Below, piece after piece: positions 23,309-32,714 of a DNA stretch of 64,000 bases; the stretch's first letter is position 1; the number at the start of each line of letters is the position of its first letter. Under the pieces are notes generated by a model. The model saw only the letters and a program-made list of their open reading frames with translations, searched no databases and was not told the DNA's origin. The translations under genes were made by a program, and so were the position numbers. Source of the stretch: Streptomyces lateritius (GTDB taxonomy: Bacteria > Actinomycetota > Actinomycetes > Streptomycetales > Streptomycetaceae); NCBI RefSeq assembly GCF_014649715.1, contig NZ_BMTO01000010.1, positions 245,688-309,687 of the forward strand, written 5' to 3'.

Positions 23309-24440
23309 GGGCCTGGGTGAGATCCCGCCACAGGTCCTCGACGTCCTCCAGACCGACCGACATCCGCAGCAGCCGGTCGCTGACGCCCGCCGAGCGCCGG
23401 TCTCCCTCGGCAACGATCCGGTGGCTGATCGAGGCCGGGTGCTGGATCAGGGTGTCGACGCTGCCGAGGCTGACCGCCGGCGTGATCAGCCGTACGCCGG
23501 CGATCACGTCGTGCGGGTCTCCGTACACCTCGAAGGAGACCATCGCGCCGCCCACCCGGGGGTAGTGGACCCGGGCGATGCGCGGGTCGGTGGCGAGCCG
23601 CCGGACCAGTTCGGCGGCCGTCGCGGACGCGGCCCGCACCCGGACCGGCAGGGTGGAGAGGCCGCGCAGCAGCAGATAACCGGCCAGGGGATGGAGCACA
23701 CCGCCGGTCGCGAACCGCACCTGGCGCAGCGCACGGGCGAACTCGTCGTCGCAGGCCACGACGCCGCCCATGACGTCACCGTGCCCGCCCAGGTACTTGG
23801 TCGCGCTGTGCAGCACGATCCGCGCGCCCTCCTCGACCGGCCGCTGGAGCACCGGGGTGGCGAAGGTGTTGTCCACCAGCAGCGGCACCGAACCGCAGGC
23901 GTGGGCCAGCGCCCGGATGTCGACCTCGGCGAGAGTCGGGTTCGCCGGAGACTCGACCATCACCAGGCCGGTGTCGGGCCGGATCGCGTCCGCGACGCCC
24001 GCCGGGTCGGTCCAGGTGACCTCGGTGCCGAGCAGGCCCGCGTTCAGCAGATGGTCACTGCAGCCGTACAACGGCCGGACGGCGACCACATGGCGCAGAC
24101 CGAGGCTCGCCCGTACCAGGAGGACGGCGGTGAGCGCCGCCATGCCGCTGGCGAAGGCCACCGCGTCGTCGGCGCCCTCCAGGCGGGCGAGTGCCGTCTC
24201 GAAGCGGGCGGTGGTGGGGTTGTCCAGGCGCGCGTAGACGGGCGGTCCGTCCAGCCGGGCTCCCGTGGTGGCGAACTCGTCGATCCGCGCTGCCTCGGCG
24301 CGGGTGTCGTACGACGGATAGGTGGTGGACAGATCGATCGGCGGGGCGTGCAGACCGAGCTCCGCGAGATCTTCGCGGCCCGCGTGCACGGCTTCGGTGG
24401 CCAGAGCCCTGGGGGTGGAGGCGTCGTAGTCCATGTACAT
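23226..24440 (-). CDS. Trans-sulfuration-type PLP enzyme (cystathionine gamma-lyase/synthase or methionine gamma-lyase)
   Basis: 404 aa, Cys/Met-metabolism PLP family. Seen: PPIDLSTTYPSYDT, YARLDNPTTARFETALARLEG, AFASGMAALTA, VESPANPTLAEVDI, LLVDNTFATPVLQRP, the PLP lysine in VLHSATKYLGGHGDVMGG, and SLGSVDTLIQHPASISH near the C-terminus. The exact reaction cannot be fixed from these motifs. Two starts are possible, ATG 24440 or 24434 (MYMDYDA). Divergent from an Lrp/AsnC regulator across 59 bp, the usual regulator/target layout. The last 83 bp overlap the convergent acetyltransferase. Confidence 0.9.
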   Translation of the reverse strand: MYMDYDASTPRALATEAVHAGREDLAELGLHAPPIDLSTTYPSYDTRAEAARIDEFATTGARLDGPPVYARLDNPTTARFETALARLEGADDAVAFASGMAALTAVLLVRASLGLRHVVAVRPLYGCSDHLLNAGLLGTEVTWTDPAGVADAIRPDTGLVMVESPANPTLAEVDIRALAHACGSVPLLVDNTFATPVLQRPVEEGARIVLHSATKYLGGHGDVMGGVVACDDEFARALRQVRFATGGVLHPLAGYLLLRGLSTLPVRVRAASATAAELVRRLATDPRIARVHYPRVGGAMVSFEVYGDPHDVIAGVRLITPAVSLGSVDTLIQHPASISHRIVAEGDRRSAGVSDRLLRMSVGLEDVEDLWRDLTQALSAPPAETVRAPRAADGPAAPSRPVGR

Positions 24441-24499
24441 GACCGCACTGTGAACGGATACCGGAAAGTAACGGGATATGACCGTGCTACGTTCGGCAG

Positions 24500-24997
24500 A
24501 TGGCCGATTCTGTCGTACTGGACGCGGTCGATCTGCACATTCTTCGCCTCTTGCAGAACGACGCCCGGACCACATACCGCGAGCTCGCCGCCGAGGTGGG
24601 CGTGGCACCCTCCACCTGCCTGGACCGGGTGGCGCGGCTACGCCGCACGGGAGTGATCCTGGGGCACCGGCTACGACTGGATCCGGCCAAACTCGGCCGT
24701 GGACTGGAAGCGCTCCTCCTCGTCCAGGTCCGCCCGCACCGGCGCGAACTGATCGGTCCGTTCGTCGACAGGATTCGCGCGCTTCCGGAGTCACGCGCGC
24801 TGTTCCATCTCACCGGACCCGACGATTATCTCGTGCACGTGGCCGTGGCCGACCCCGCCGACCTGCAGCGACTTGTCCTGGACGAGTTCACCTCGCGCCG
24901 CGAGGTGGCCCGCGTGGAAACCCGGCTGATCTTCCAGCAGTGGGAGTGCGGACCGCTTCTGCCTCCCGTTCCGGGCGCTCATTTGTCGGCCGACTGA
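24500..24997 (+). CDS. Lrp/AsnC-family transcriptional regulator
   Basis: 165 aa. N-terminal HTH LDAVDLHILRLLQNDARTTYRELAAEVGVAPSTCLDRVARLRRTGVILG; C-terminal RAM domain with LLVQVRPHRRELIGPFVDRI and LFHLTGPDDYLVHVAVADPADLQRLVLDEF. It should respond to an amino acid and probably controls the divergent trans-sulfuration enzyme. TACGTT six bases before the ATG and no ribosome site suggest a leaderless start. Confidence 0.92.
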   Translation: MADSVVLDAVDLHILRLLQNDARTTYRELAAEVGVAPSTCLDRVARLRRTGVILGHRLRLDPAKLGRGLEALLLVQVRPHRRELIGPFVDRIRALPESRALFHLTGPDDYLVHVAVADPADLQRLVLDEFTSRREVARVETRLIFQQWECGPLLPPVPGAHLSAD

Positions 24998-25037
24998 GAT
25001 CGATCGAGGGTGACGCGGGCACGACGGAGGCATCAGG

Positions 25038-26750
25038 ATGAGCCTCATGCCAGAGACTTCCAGCAGCCCGCTGCCCCGCCAGGTCGCCGACACCTACGTC
25101 GACGCACTCATCGCACTCGACCCGATCACCGGTACATACCTGGGAGTCAAAGAGAGCGCCGGGCTCCTCCCCGACTTCTCGCCGGCCGGACAGGAGGCGG
25201 TGGCCGAACTCGCCCGCGACACCCTGGCCCTCCTCGACGAGGCCGAGCGGCGGCCCGGCGCGGAAACCGACGCCGAACGACGCTGCGGCCGTCTGCTGCG
25301 CGAGCGTCTGACGGCCGAACTCGCCGTCCACGACGCCGAAGAGGGCCTCTGCGCGGTCAGCAACATGCGCTCCCCCGCGCACAGCGTGCGGATGGTGTTC
25401 ACGGTGATGCCGACGGAGACCGAGGAGGACTGGGAGGCCGTGGGCCGACGGCTGCGCGCGGTGCCGGCGGCGCTCGAGGGCTACCGGGCCTCGCTCGCGC
25501 TCGGCCTGGAGCGCAAGCTCCTCGGCGGGCCGCGGGCCACCGCCACCTTCGTCGACCAGCTCACGGAATGGTCGGGCGGAAGCACCGGCGGCCGGGGCTG
25601 GTTCGAGGAGTTCGCCGCCTCCGGTCCGGAGTCCCTGCGTCCGGAGCTGCGGACGGAGCTCGCCGCGGCGTCCCGCGGCGCGACCGAGGCGGTCGCGGAG
25701 CTGCGGGACTGGATGCGCGACGTCTACGCCCCGGCCGTGGCGGACGCACCCGACACGGTCGGCCGCGAGCGGTACCAGCGGTGGTCGCGCTACTTCAACG
25801 GCACCGACCTGGACCTCGACCAGGCCTACGCGTACGGCTGGTCCGAGTACCACCGCATCCTCGGTGAGATGCGGACGGAGGCGGAGCGCATCCTTCCGGG
25901 TGCCGGCCCGTGGGAGGCGCTCGCGCACCTCGACGTCCACGGCACCCACATCGAGGGCGTCGAGGAGGTCAGGGTCTGGCTGCAGAACCTGATGGACGAG
26001 GCCATCGAGGCGCTGGACGGCACCCACTTCGAACTCGCCGAGCGGGTACGGCGGGTGGAGTCCCACATCGCCCCGCCCGGCGGCGCCGCCGCCCCGTACT
26101 ACACCGGTCCCTCCGAGGACTTCTCGCGCCCGGGCCGCACCTGGCTGCCGGTCGACGGCGAGACGCGCTTCCCGGTGTACGACCTGGTGTCGACCTGGTA
26201 CCACGAGGGCGTTCCCGGCCATCACCTCCAGATCGCGCAGTGGGTGCACGTCGCCGACCGGCTCTCCCGTTACCAGGCGACGATCGGCGGGGTCAGCGCG
26301 AACGCTGAGGGGTGGGCGCTCTACGCGGAGCGGCTGATGGACGAGCTGGGGTTCCTGCCGGACGCCGAGCGACGGCTCGGGTACCTTGACGGGCAGATGA
26401 TGCGCGCCTGTCGGGTGATCGTCGACATCGGCATGCACCTGCGCCTGGAGATCCCGGCGGACTCGCCGTTCCACCCGGGCGAGCGGTGGACGCCGGAGCT
26501 GGCGCAGGAGTTCTTCCAGCGACACAGCAGCCGGCCGCCGTCCTTCGTCGAGAGCGAGATGACCCGCTATCTGTCGATGCCGGGACAGGCGATCGGCTAC
26601 AAGCTGGGCGAGCGGGCATGGCTGCTGGGTCGCGCCAACGCGCGCGCGGCGCACGGCGACGCGTTCGACGCGAAGGCCTGGCACATGGCGGCGCTGTCGC
26701 AGGGGCCGCTGGGCCTGGACGACCTGGTGGACGAGATCTCGCGCCTCTGA
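25038..26750 (+). CDS. DUF885-family zinc metallopeptidase-like protein
   Basis: 570 aa. The zinc motif is STWYHEGVPGHHLQ near residue 395 (HExxxxHH form typical of DUF885), with the third-ligand helix VSANAEGWALYAERLMDELGF about 30 residues later, and GQAIGYKLGERAWL near the C-terminus. No signal peptide, so cytosolic. GGAGG lies 7 bp before ATG 25038; ATG 25047 is an alternative. Family members are putative carboxypeptidase/oligopeptidase-like enzymes; the substrate is unknown. A strong hairpin follows at 26806. Confidence 0.9.
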   Translation: MSLMPETSSSPLPRQVADTYVDALIALDPITGTYLGVKESAGLLPDFSPAGQEAVAELARDTLALLDEAERRPGAETDAERRCGRLLRERLTAELAVHDAEEGLCAVSNMRSPAHSVRMVFTVMPTETEEDWEAVGRRLRAVPAALEGYRASLALGLERKLLGGPRATATFVDQLTEWSGGSTGGRGWFEEFAASGPESLRPELRTELAAASRGATEAVAELRDWMRDVYAPAVADAPDTVGRERYQRWSRYFNGTDLDLDQAYAYGWSEYHRILGEMRTEAERILPGAGPWEALAHLDVHGTHIEGVEEVRVWLQNLMDEAIEALDGTHFELAERVRRVESHIAPPGGAAAPYYTGPSEDFSRPGRTWLPVDGETRFPVYDLVSTWYHEGVPGHHLQIAQWVHVADRLSRYQATIGGVSANAEGWALYAERLMDELGFLPDAERRLGYLDGQMMRACRVIVDIGMHLRLEIPADSPFHPGERWTPELAQEFFQRHSSRPPSFVESEMTRYLSMPGQAIGYKLGERAWLLGRANARAAHGDAFDAKAWHMAALSQGPLGLDDLVDEISRL

Positions 26751-26805
26751 GCGCACGGCTCTCACAGGGGAATCCGGCCCCTTCCCCGTACCGGACGGTG
26801 AGAAC

Positions 26806-26834
26806 TCCCCGGGCATCCCTTGATCGCCCGGGGA
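26806..26834 (+). terminator. Terminator after the DUF885 gene
   Basis: TCCCCGGGC (26806-26814) pairs perfectly with GCCCGGGGA (26826-26834) around an 11-nt loop. It lies 56 bp after the stop and only 22 bp before the next start, so it overlaps that gene's promoter region. Confidence 0.75.
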
Positions 26835-26855
26835 TTCCCCTGCTATTTCTCGGTC

Positions 26856-27302
26856 ATGACCGGATACGCACCGGACGCCACCGACTGGCGCATCCTCGAA
26901 GTCCTGCAGTCCCAGGGAAGGGCCACCTTCGCCGAGCTGGCCCGGGCCGTCTCCATGTCCGCCTCCGCCGTCACGGAGCGGGTGCGCCGACTGGAGGAGG
27001 CCGGCGTGATCGCCGGGTACACGGCCGTGGTGGACCAGGAAAGGCTCGGTCTGCCGGTCCTCGCCTTCGTCCGGCTGCGCTACCCGCACGGCAACTACAA
27101 GCCGTTCCACGACCTGACCGCCACCACCCCGGAGGTCCTGGAGGCACACCATGTGACGGGCGACGACTGCTTCGTGCTCAAGGTCGCGGCACGCTCCATG
27201 AAGCACCTCGAGGAGATCACCGGGAAGATCGCCGCCCTGGGCTCCGTGACGACGAGCGTCGTCTACTCCTCCCCCCTGCCGCGGCGTTCCATCAGCCGCT
27301 GA
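26856..27302 (+). CDS. Lrp/AsnC-family transcriptional regulator
   Basis: 148 aa. HTH: DATDWRILEVLQSQGRATFAELARAVSMSASAVTERVRRLEEAGVIAGY. RAM domain: VLAFVRLRYPHGNYKPFHDL and EAHHVTGDDCFVLKVAARSMKHLEEITGKIAALG. ATG 26856 is preferred over an upstream in-frame TTG at 26820 that lies inside the terminator hairpin. No adjacent obvious target; the effector is unknown. Convergent with sbcC. Confidence 0.92.
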   Translation: MTGYAPDATDWRILEVLQSQGRATFAELARAVSMSASAVTERVRRLEEAGVIAGYTAVVDQERLGLPVLAFVRLRYPHGNYKPFHDLTATTPEVLEAHHVTGDDCFVLKVAARSMKHLEEITGKIAALGSVTTSVVYSSPLPRRSISR

Positions 27303-27316
27303 CTCGCGTCCCCGAG

Positions 27317-27352
27317 TCAGGCGCCTCAGTTGCCTCAGGCGCCTCAGTCGCC
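27317..27352 (+). repeat. 18-bp tandem duplication across the sbcC stop
   Basis: TCAGGCGCCTCAGTTGCC (27317-27334) is followed directly by TCAGGCGCCTCAGTCGCC (27335-27352), one base different. Each contains the palindrome AGGCGCCT, so the pair can fold in RNA and may act as the terminator between convergent genes. The sbcC stop is inside the second copy. Confidence 0.85.
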
Positions 27353-30300
27353 GAGAGCGTCCGCCGTACGGAGCCTCACGGCCGAGCCGTGCCGCTCCTT
27401 GACCACCTCCAGCTGGGCCGGGATACGGCGACGCAGATCGCCGACATGGCTGACGATGCCCACGCTGCGGTCCCTCTCGCGCAGCGAGTCGAGGACGTCG
27501 AGCACCTCGTCGAGGGTCTGGTCGTCCAGGCTGCCGAAGCCCTCGTCGATGAAGAGGGTGTCGAGCCGGACACCGCCGGCCTCGTCGGTGACGACGTCGG
27601 CGAGGCCGAGGGCGAGCGCCAGGGAGGCGAAGAACGTCTCTCCGCCCGAGAGGGTGGCGGTGTCGCGCTCGTTGCCGGTCCAGGCGTCCACGACATGGAG
27701 CCCGAGGCCCGCGCGCCGGCCGCCGGAGCGGGCGTCGGAGTGGACGAGGGTGTAGCGACCCGAGGACATGCGCTGGAGCCGGGCCGAGGCCGAGGCCGCG
27801 ACCTGTTCGAGCCGGGCGGCCAGGACGTACGACTCCAGGCGCATCTTGCGTTCGTTCTCCGCCGAGGTGCCGGCCGTGAGTCCGGCGAGCCGGGCGACCC
27901 GTTCGTACGTCTCACGGAGCGGTCCGAGCCGGCGCACCTCGGTGTCGGCCTGCTGGGAGAGCCGCGCCAGTTCGGCGCACCGGTCGCGTACGGCGGCGAG
28001 GGCCGCCGTGGCGCCCCGCAGGGCCCGTTCGGCGGCGGTGTGCGTGGCCTCGGTCTGCGCGGGGTCGGCGGGGGGACACTCGGCGGCGGCGCGGGTCTCC
28101 GGCTCCGCGAGCCGGTCGGCGACAGCGGCCGCCTCCGCCTGCCAGGCGTCCAGGCGGCTCTGGAGGGTGCGGCGTTCGCCGTCCTCCAGGAGCGCGGCGG
28201 CGGCCGCGGCGGGCGTGTCGAACCCGGCGCGGAACGCGGCGTCGGCGAGCCGGTCGTCGGCCTCCTTCAGCCGTTGGGCGGTGGTGTCGACGGTCCGTAC
28301 GGTCTCGGCGGCGTCGATCAGGATGGCGATGCGCCGCTCCAGGCGTGAGGCGTGCTCGGCGACGCTGCCCGACTCCCCCCGGCCCCGGGCCAGTTCCGCG
28401 TCCAGGACGGTCTGCTCCCGGTCGAGCGCCTCGCGCTGCGAGGTGCGCGCGGCGACCCGCCGCTCGGCGTCCCGCTGGGCCGCGAGCCGGCTCTCGTACT
28501 CCCGCTCCGCTCGGGCGAGCGCCTCGCGCGCGCCGTGCGTCTGCCCGGCGAGCGCGTGCGCCTCCGCGTGCTGCCGTGTCAGCTCCTCGACCTCGCGGGT
28601 CAGTTCCTCGACACCGGGCTCGGATACGCCGGAATCCTCGCGGGCGGCCGACTCCACGGCTCGCGCCCCGGCACCCTGCACGGGCACGGTGTCGAGCCGA
28701 ACCCTGTGACCGTCCGCCGCGTCGGGGCGCGGGATCTCGGCCCCGCCCTCGGACAGCGCCCCCTCCGGAGCGTCGCCCGGCGTGCCACCCGGCACGTCCC
28801 TTCCGTCGACCGGTCCGGCCGAGGCGGGGGCGGTAGCGGGCGCTGGGTCGGCGGCGTCCTCCCCTCGCACGGCAACGGCACCCTCTCCCCTGGCGGGAGC
28901 GCCGCCGCCTCGGGCCCGGGAAGCGGTCGCCACGCGCGCCGCGGCGGCCACCTCGACCGCGCCGGGCACCGGCCCCGCGAGGACCTCCGCGCTGGCCGCT
29001 GACCAGGCTTCCCTGAGAACCGCGAGCTCTCGTTCGGCCGTGGTCCTGGCCTCGTCCGCGTGCGTGAAGGCGGCGTAGGCGGTGTCCTCCGTCGCCCGGT
29101 CCACGTGGTCGGCGCCGGTGCGTGCCGGGGCCGGGTGGTCGGCCGAGCCGCAGACCTGGCACGGGTCGCCAGGGGTCAGGGCGGCGGCCAGTTCGGCGGC
29201 GATGCCCCGCAGGCGGCGGGACTTGATGTCGAGCCACGCCTCGTGCGTCTCGTTGCGGTGTTCGCGGGCGGCCGTCAGCCGGGCCTCGGCGGCCTTCGCT
29301 TCCTCGGCCAGGCCGTCGCGGCGGCGGGCCGCCGCGAGCCTGCGACGGGCGGGTTCGAGCCGGCCGGCGAGGTGCTCGGCGCGGGCCGCGGCCTCCTGGG
29401 CGGATTCGATACGCGCCATGAGCTCCGCCCGGCGGGGCTCCCACCCGGCGAGCCAGCCGCCCGCGTCCTGGAGGATCTCTTCGTCGGCGCGCGCCTGCCG
29501 CTCCAGAGTGGAACGCTCCCGGGTGACCTCGGCGCTGCGCCGCTCGGCCCGCCGGGCCGACTCCAGCCCGCCCAGCTCCTCGCGCAGCCGCCGCTCCAGC
29601 GTGGACAGCTGCTCCGTTCCCGCGTCGGCCAGGTCGGGCGGCAGCAGGCCGCGCGTGCGCTCCCGGGCCCCGCTCGCCGCCGCGTGGTCGCGCTCGGCGT
29701 CGGCGCGCAGTGCCAGCGCGGGCGCCACCCGGTCGGCCTTGAGAGCCCGGTCCAGGGTGGCCTCCCAGGCGTCCCGCTCGGCTCTGCGCGTCTCCAGTTC
29801 CTCCTGCCGCCGCAGGGCCTCGGCGTACCGCGCCTGCCGCGCCGCGAGGTCGCGCTCGGCGTCGAGCGCCCGGCGGGCGGCGGCCTGTCGGCTCTCGGCG
29901 GCGGTGACGGCCGAGCCCGCGATGCCGAGCGCCTCGCGCGCATCGGAGCGGGCCAGGGCCGCCCAGGTCTGGACGGCTTCGGCGAGTCCCGGCTCACCGG
30001 GCCGTTCCGCCACGACGGTACCGCCGGCTACCTGCGCCATCCGGTGGGCGAGCGCGAGGAGCCGCTCATCCCCGTCCCGTACCTGCTGCTCGGCGGCGCG
30101 CCGCAGATCGGCGAGGCGCTCCTCGACGGCCGCGAACCGGCGGGTGTCGAAGAGCCGCCCGAGCAGTTTGCCGCGCGCCTCGGCGTCGGCCCGCAGGAAG
30201 CGCGCGAAGTCGCCCTGCGGCAGGAGCACGACCTGGCAGAACTGTTCCCGGCTCATGCCGAGGAGCTGGGTGATCTCCTCGCCGATCTCCTGGTGAGAGC

Positions 30301-30697
30301 GGCTGAGTCCGGCCCACTCACCGGTCCCGGGGTCGTACTCGCGCAGCCAGCTCTGGGCCTTCTCCGTGGTGAAGCCGCCGCCCCGCTTCTTGGGCCGCGG
30401 CTGGGCGGGCCGCCGGGTGATCTCCAACCGACGCTCCCCCACGGTCAGCTCGAGCGTGACCTCGGTGTACGTCCCGGCCTGGGCGTGGTCGCTGCGCAGC
30501 GAGGCGCCCGGGCTCTGCCGGGCGCCGGGCACGGCGCCGTACAGGGCGTAGCAGACGGCGTCCAGGACGGAGGTCTTCCCGGCGCCGGTCGGTCCGTGGA
30601 GGAGGAAGAGCCCGGCGGAGGAGAGCGCGTCGAAGTCGATCTCCTGCGTGGTGCCGAACGGCCCGAAGGCGGTGACGGCGAGGCGGTGCAGTCTCAC
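27344..30697 (-). CDS. sbcC: Nuclease SbcCD subunit C (SMC-like ATPase)
   Basis: 1117 aa. Walker A LLHGPTGAGKTSVLDAVCYAL near residue 35; GMSREQFCQVVLLPQGDFARFLRA; long coiled coils; zinc hook GDPCQVCGSADHP near residue 513; ABC signature LSGGETFFASLALALGLADVV and Walker B LDTLFIDEGFGSLD near the C-terminus. With SbcD it forms the ATP-dependent nuclease that opens hairpins and blocked ends. GTG 30697 overlaps the sbcD stop (GTGA). About 570-697 there is a Gly/Ala/Pro-rich, non-coiled insertion next to the hook, unusual for the family. Confidence 0.95.
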   Translation of the reverse strand: MRLHRLAVTAFGPFGTTQEIDFDALSSAGLFLLHGPTGAGKTSVLDAVCYALYGAVPGARQSPGASLRSDHAQAGTYTEVTLELTVGERRLEITRRPAQPRPKKRGGGFTTEKAQSWLREYDPGTGEWAGLSRSHQEIGEEITQLLGMSREQFCQVVLLPQGDFARFLRADAEARGKLLGRLFDTRRFAAVEERLADLRRAAEQQVRDGDERLLALAHRMAQVAGGTVVAERPGEPGLAEAVQTWAALARSDAREALGIAGSAVTAAESRQAAARRALDAERDLAARQARYAEALRRQEELETRRAERDAWEATLDRALKADRVAPALALRADAERDHAAASGARERTRGLLPPDLADAGTEQLSTLERRLREELGGLESARRAERRSAEVTRERSTLERQARADEEILQDAGGWLAGWEPRRAELMARIESAQEAAARAEHLAGRLEPARRRLAAARRRDGLAEEAKAAEARLTAAREHRNETHEAWLDIKSRRLRGIAAELAAALTPGDPCQVCGSADHPAPARTGADHVDRATEDTAYAAFTHADEARTTAERELAVLREAWSAASAEVLAGPVPGAVEVAAAARVATASRARGGGAPARGEGAVAVRGEDAADPAPATAPASAGPVDGRDVPGGTPGDAPEGALSEGGAEIPRPDAADGHRVRLDTVPVQGAGARAVESAAREDSGVSEPGVEELTREVEELTRQHAEAHALAGQTHGAREALARAEREYESRLAAQRDAERRVAARTSQREALDREQTVLDAELARGRGESGSVAEHASRLERRIAILIDAAETVRTVDTTAQRLKEADDRLADAAFRAGFDTPAAAAAALLEDGERRTLQSRLDAWQAEAAAVADRLAEPETRAAAECPPADPAQTEATHTAAERALRGATAALAAVRDRCAELARLSQQADTEVRRLGPLRETYERVARLAGLTAGTSAENERKMRLESYVLAARLEQVAASASARLQRMSSGRYTLVHSDARSGGRRAGLGLHVVDAWTGNERDTATLSGGETFFASLALALGLADVVTDEAGGVRLDTLFIDEGFGSLDDQTLDEVLDVLDSLRERDRSVGIVSHVGDLRRRIPAQLEVVKERHGSAVRLRTADALGD

Positions 30698-31866
30698 CGG
30701 CCGCTCACCTCGCGCTCCGCCGCGTCCACCCGTACGTCGTCGAAGGCGCCGTACAGCACCGTCCGCTCGGCGCCGTCCGGTCCGGCGCCGCCGCGTACAT
30801 GGGCCACGAAGTCCTCCGCGATCTGCTGGTCGCTGCGGTCCCGCAGCCGCTGCGCGTACGAGGCGAGCGGGTCGCCCTCGGTGCGCTCGGGCTCGAAGAC
30901 CAGGCTGAGGGTGTGCGGGAAGCGTTCGACGAGCCGGGCCATGGGTTCGGCCGGCCGCAGGGGGTCGGTGAGCGTCGCCTCGACCCAGGACCGCTCGTGC
31001 CGTACGAGGGCGGGGTCGGCCAGCAGGTCGTCGAGCCGGCCCCTGATCCGGGCCAGCGCCCTCGGCACGGGGCAGTCGATGCGCTCGGCGGTCTCGATCC
31101 CGCCCTCGGGGCCGAGGTCGATCAGCCACATCGTCTTGCGGTGCTCGGCCTCGGAGAAGGAGTACGCCAGGGGGGAGCCGGAGTAGCGCACGCGCGGGGT
31201 GACGGCCTGGCTGCCGTGGAGGTGGCCGAGGGCGACGTAGTCGACACCGTCGAAGACTCCGGCCGGGACGGCCGCGACTCCGCCGACGGTGATGTCCCGC
31301 TCGCTGTCGCTGGGCTCGCCTCCGGCGACGAAGGCGTGGGCGAGGACGACGGACCGGGTGGAGGCGGACCGTTCGGCGAGGTCGGCGCGCACCCGGTCCA
31401 TGGCGGCGCCGAGCACGGCCTCGTGCCCCGCCTTCTCCACGCCGAACCGCTCGCGGACGAGGGCGGGTTCGAGATAGGGCAGCCCGTACAGGGCCACGTC
31501 TCCGTGGGCGTCCGTGAGCAGGACGGGGGTGCCGACTCCCGCCGGGTCGGTACGGAGGTGGATCCCGGCGCGTTCGATGAGTCCGGCGCCCACGCCGAGG
31601 CGGCGTGCCGAGTCGTGGTTCCCGGAGATCATCACCGTCGGCACGCCCGCCTCGGCGAGGCGGTGCAGGGCCGTGTCGAAGAGCTCGACGGCGCTCAGCG
31701 GCGGTACGGCCCGGTCGTAGACATCCCCGGCGACCAGCACCGCGTCCACCTCGCGCTCGAGCACCGTCGCCACCAGGTGGTCGAGGAACGCGGCCTGGGC
31801 GTCGAGCAGGCTCACCCGGTGGAACGACCGTCCCAGGTGCCAGTCCGAGGTGTGCAGGAATCTCAT
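30694..31866 (-). CDS. sbcD: Nuclease SbcCD subunit D
   Basis: 390-aa Mre11-type metallophosphoesterase. The five phosphodiesterase motifs are present: TSDWHLGR, VAGDVYDR, ISGNHDSARRLG, VVLAHAFV and DYVALGHLHG. The C-terminal 120 residues form the capping/SbcC-binding part. It provides Mn-dependent nuclease activity to the SbcC ATPase encoded immediately downstream with a 4-bp overlap, so the two are translationally coupled. Confidence 0.95.
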   Translation of the reverse strand: MRFLHTSDWHLGRSFHRVSLLDAQAAFLDHLVATVLEREVDAVLVAGDVYDRAVPPLSAVELFDTALHRLAEAGVPTVMISGNHDSARRLGVGAGLIERAGIHLRTDPAGVGTPVLLTDAHGDVALYGLPYLEPALVRERFGVEKAGHEAVLGAAMDRVRADLAERSASTRSVVLAHAFVAGGEPSDSERDITVGGVAAVPAGVFDGVDYVALGHLHGSQAVTPRVRYSGSPLAYSFSEAEHRKTMWLIDLGPEGGIETAERIDCPVPRALARIRGRLDDLLADPALVRHERSWVEATLTDPLRPAEPMARLVERFPHTLSLVFEPERTEGDPLASYAQRLRDRSDQQIAEDFVAHVRGGAGPDGAERTVLYGAFDDVRVDAAEREVSGR

Positions 31867-31944
31867 GATCGAGGAGCGTATCGGTGGGGTCGGACATCGG
31901 CCGGGGGTTCGTGGATTCCGAAGGCCGGTCGCGAGTGAAGCCGC

Positions 31945-32571
31945 TCAGGCATCGCCGTATGCCTCGCCGCCGAGCTCGAGCCGCGCGGTGCCCGCCGTCG
32001 CGTCGGCGAGCCAGGCGCGGAACCCGGCCACGTCGGCGTCCGGCAGGCCGATCTCGAGGGTGACGGCCTCGCCGTACCGCACGTCGCGCACCGCCCGCCC
32101 GGTAGCCCGCAGCTCGTTCTCCAGCCGGCCCGCGCGCTGGTGGTCGACGGTGACGGTGGCGAGGCGGAAGCGCTGCCGGGTGACGGTGCCGAGCACGTCG
32201 AGGGCCTCGCCGACGACGCCTCCGTACGCGCGGATGAGACCGCCCGCGCCGAGCTTCACGCCGCCGTAGTAGCGGGTGACGACGGCGGCGACGTACCGCA
32301 CCTCGCGCCGCATGAGCATCTGGAGCATCGGGACCCCGGCCGTGCCCCCGGGCTCGCCGTCGTCACTGGCCTTCTGTACGGCCGCGTCGGCGCCGATGAC
32401 GTACGCGAAGCAGTTGTGCGTGGCGGTCGGGTGCTCCTTGCGGACGCGTGCGACGAAGTCCTGCGCCTCCTGCTCGGTCGCGACGGGCGCGAGCGCGCAG
32501 ATGAAGCGCGAGCGGTTGATCTCGGTCTCGTGCACACCCTCGCGAGCGAGCGTGCGGTACTGCTCCTGCAT
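31945..32571 (-). CDS. YigZ/IMPACT family protein
   Basis: 208 aa. N-terminal UPF0029 domain with NRSRFICALAPVATEQEAQDFVARVRKEHPTATHNCFAYVIG, KASDDGEPGGTAGVPMLQML and VVTRYYGGVKLGAGGLIRAYGGVV; C-terminal DUF1949-like half (DHQRAGRLENELRATGRAV). Length matches E. coli YigZ. Related to eukaryotic IMPACT, a translation-linked regulator; the bacterial function is not settled. Divergent from the CoA-binding protein gene. Confidence 0.92.
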   Translation of the reverse strand: MQEQYRTLAREGVHETEINRSRFICALAPVATEQEAQDFVARVRKEHPTATHNCFAYVIGADAAVQKASDDGEPGGTAGVPMLQMLMRREVRYVAAVVTRYYGGVKLGAGGLIRAYGGVVGEALDVLGTVTRQRFRLATVTVDHQRAGRLENELRATGRAVRDVRYGEAVTLEIGLPDADVAGFRAWLADATAGTARLELGGEAYGDA

Positions 32572-32714
32572 CCCGCCACCCTAGTGTGTCGCCGTCGGCC
32601 CGTAGGGACCGGCACCCGCTCCAGGGGGTTACCCGGCGGCGGGAATCGGCGGGAATCACGGTGGGCTCCGGTTCGTTGTCGACGGTGACCAGCCGATCCA
32701 CCGGGAGGCAGCAC

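Noticed and set aside
24888..27206. 772-codon minus-strand frame opposite the DUF885 gene
   Set aside because: No domain or motif; the plus-strand peptidase with intact zinc motif explains the coding pattern.
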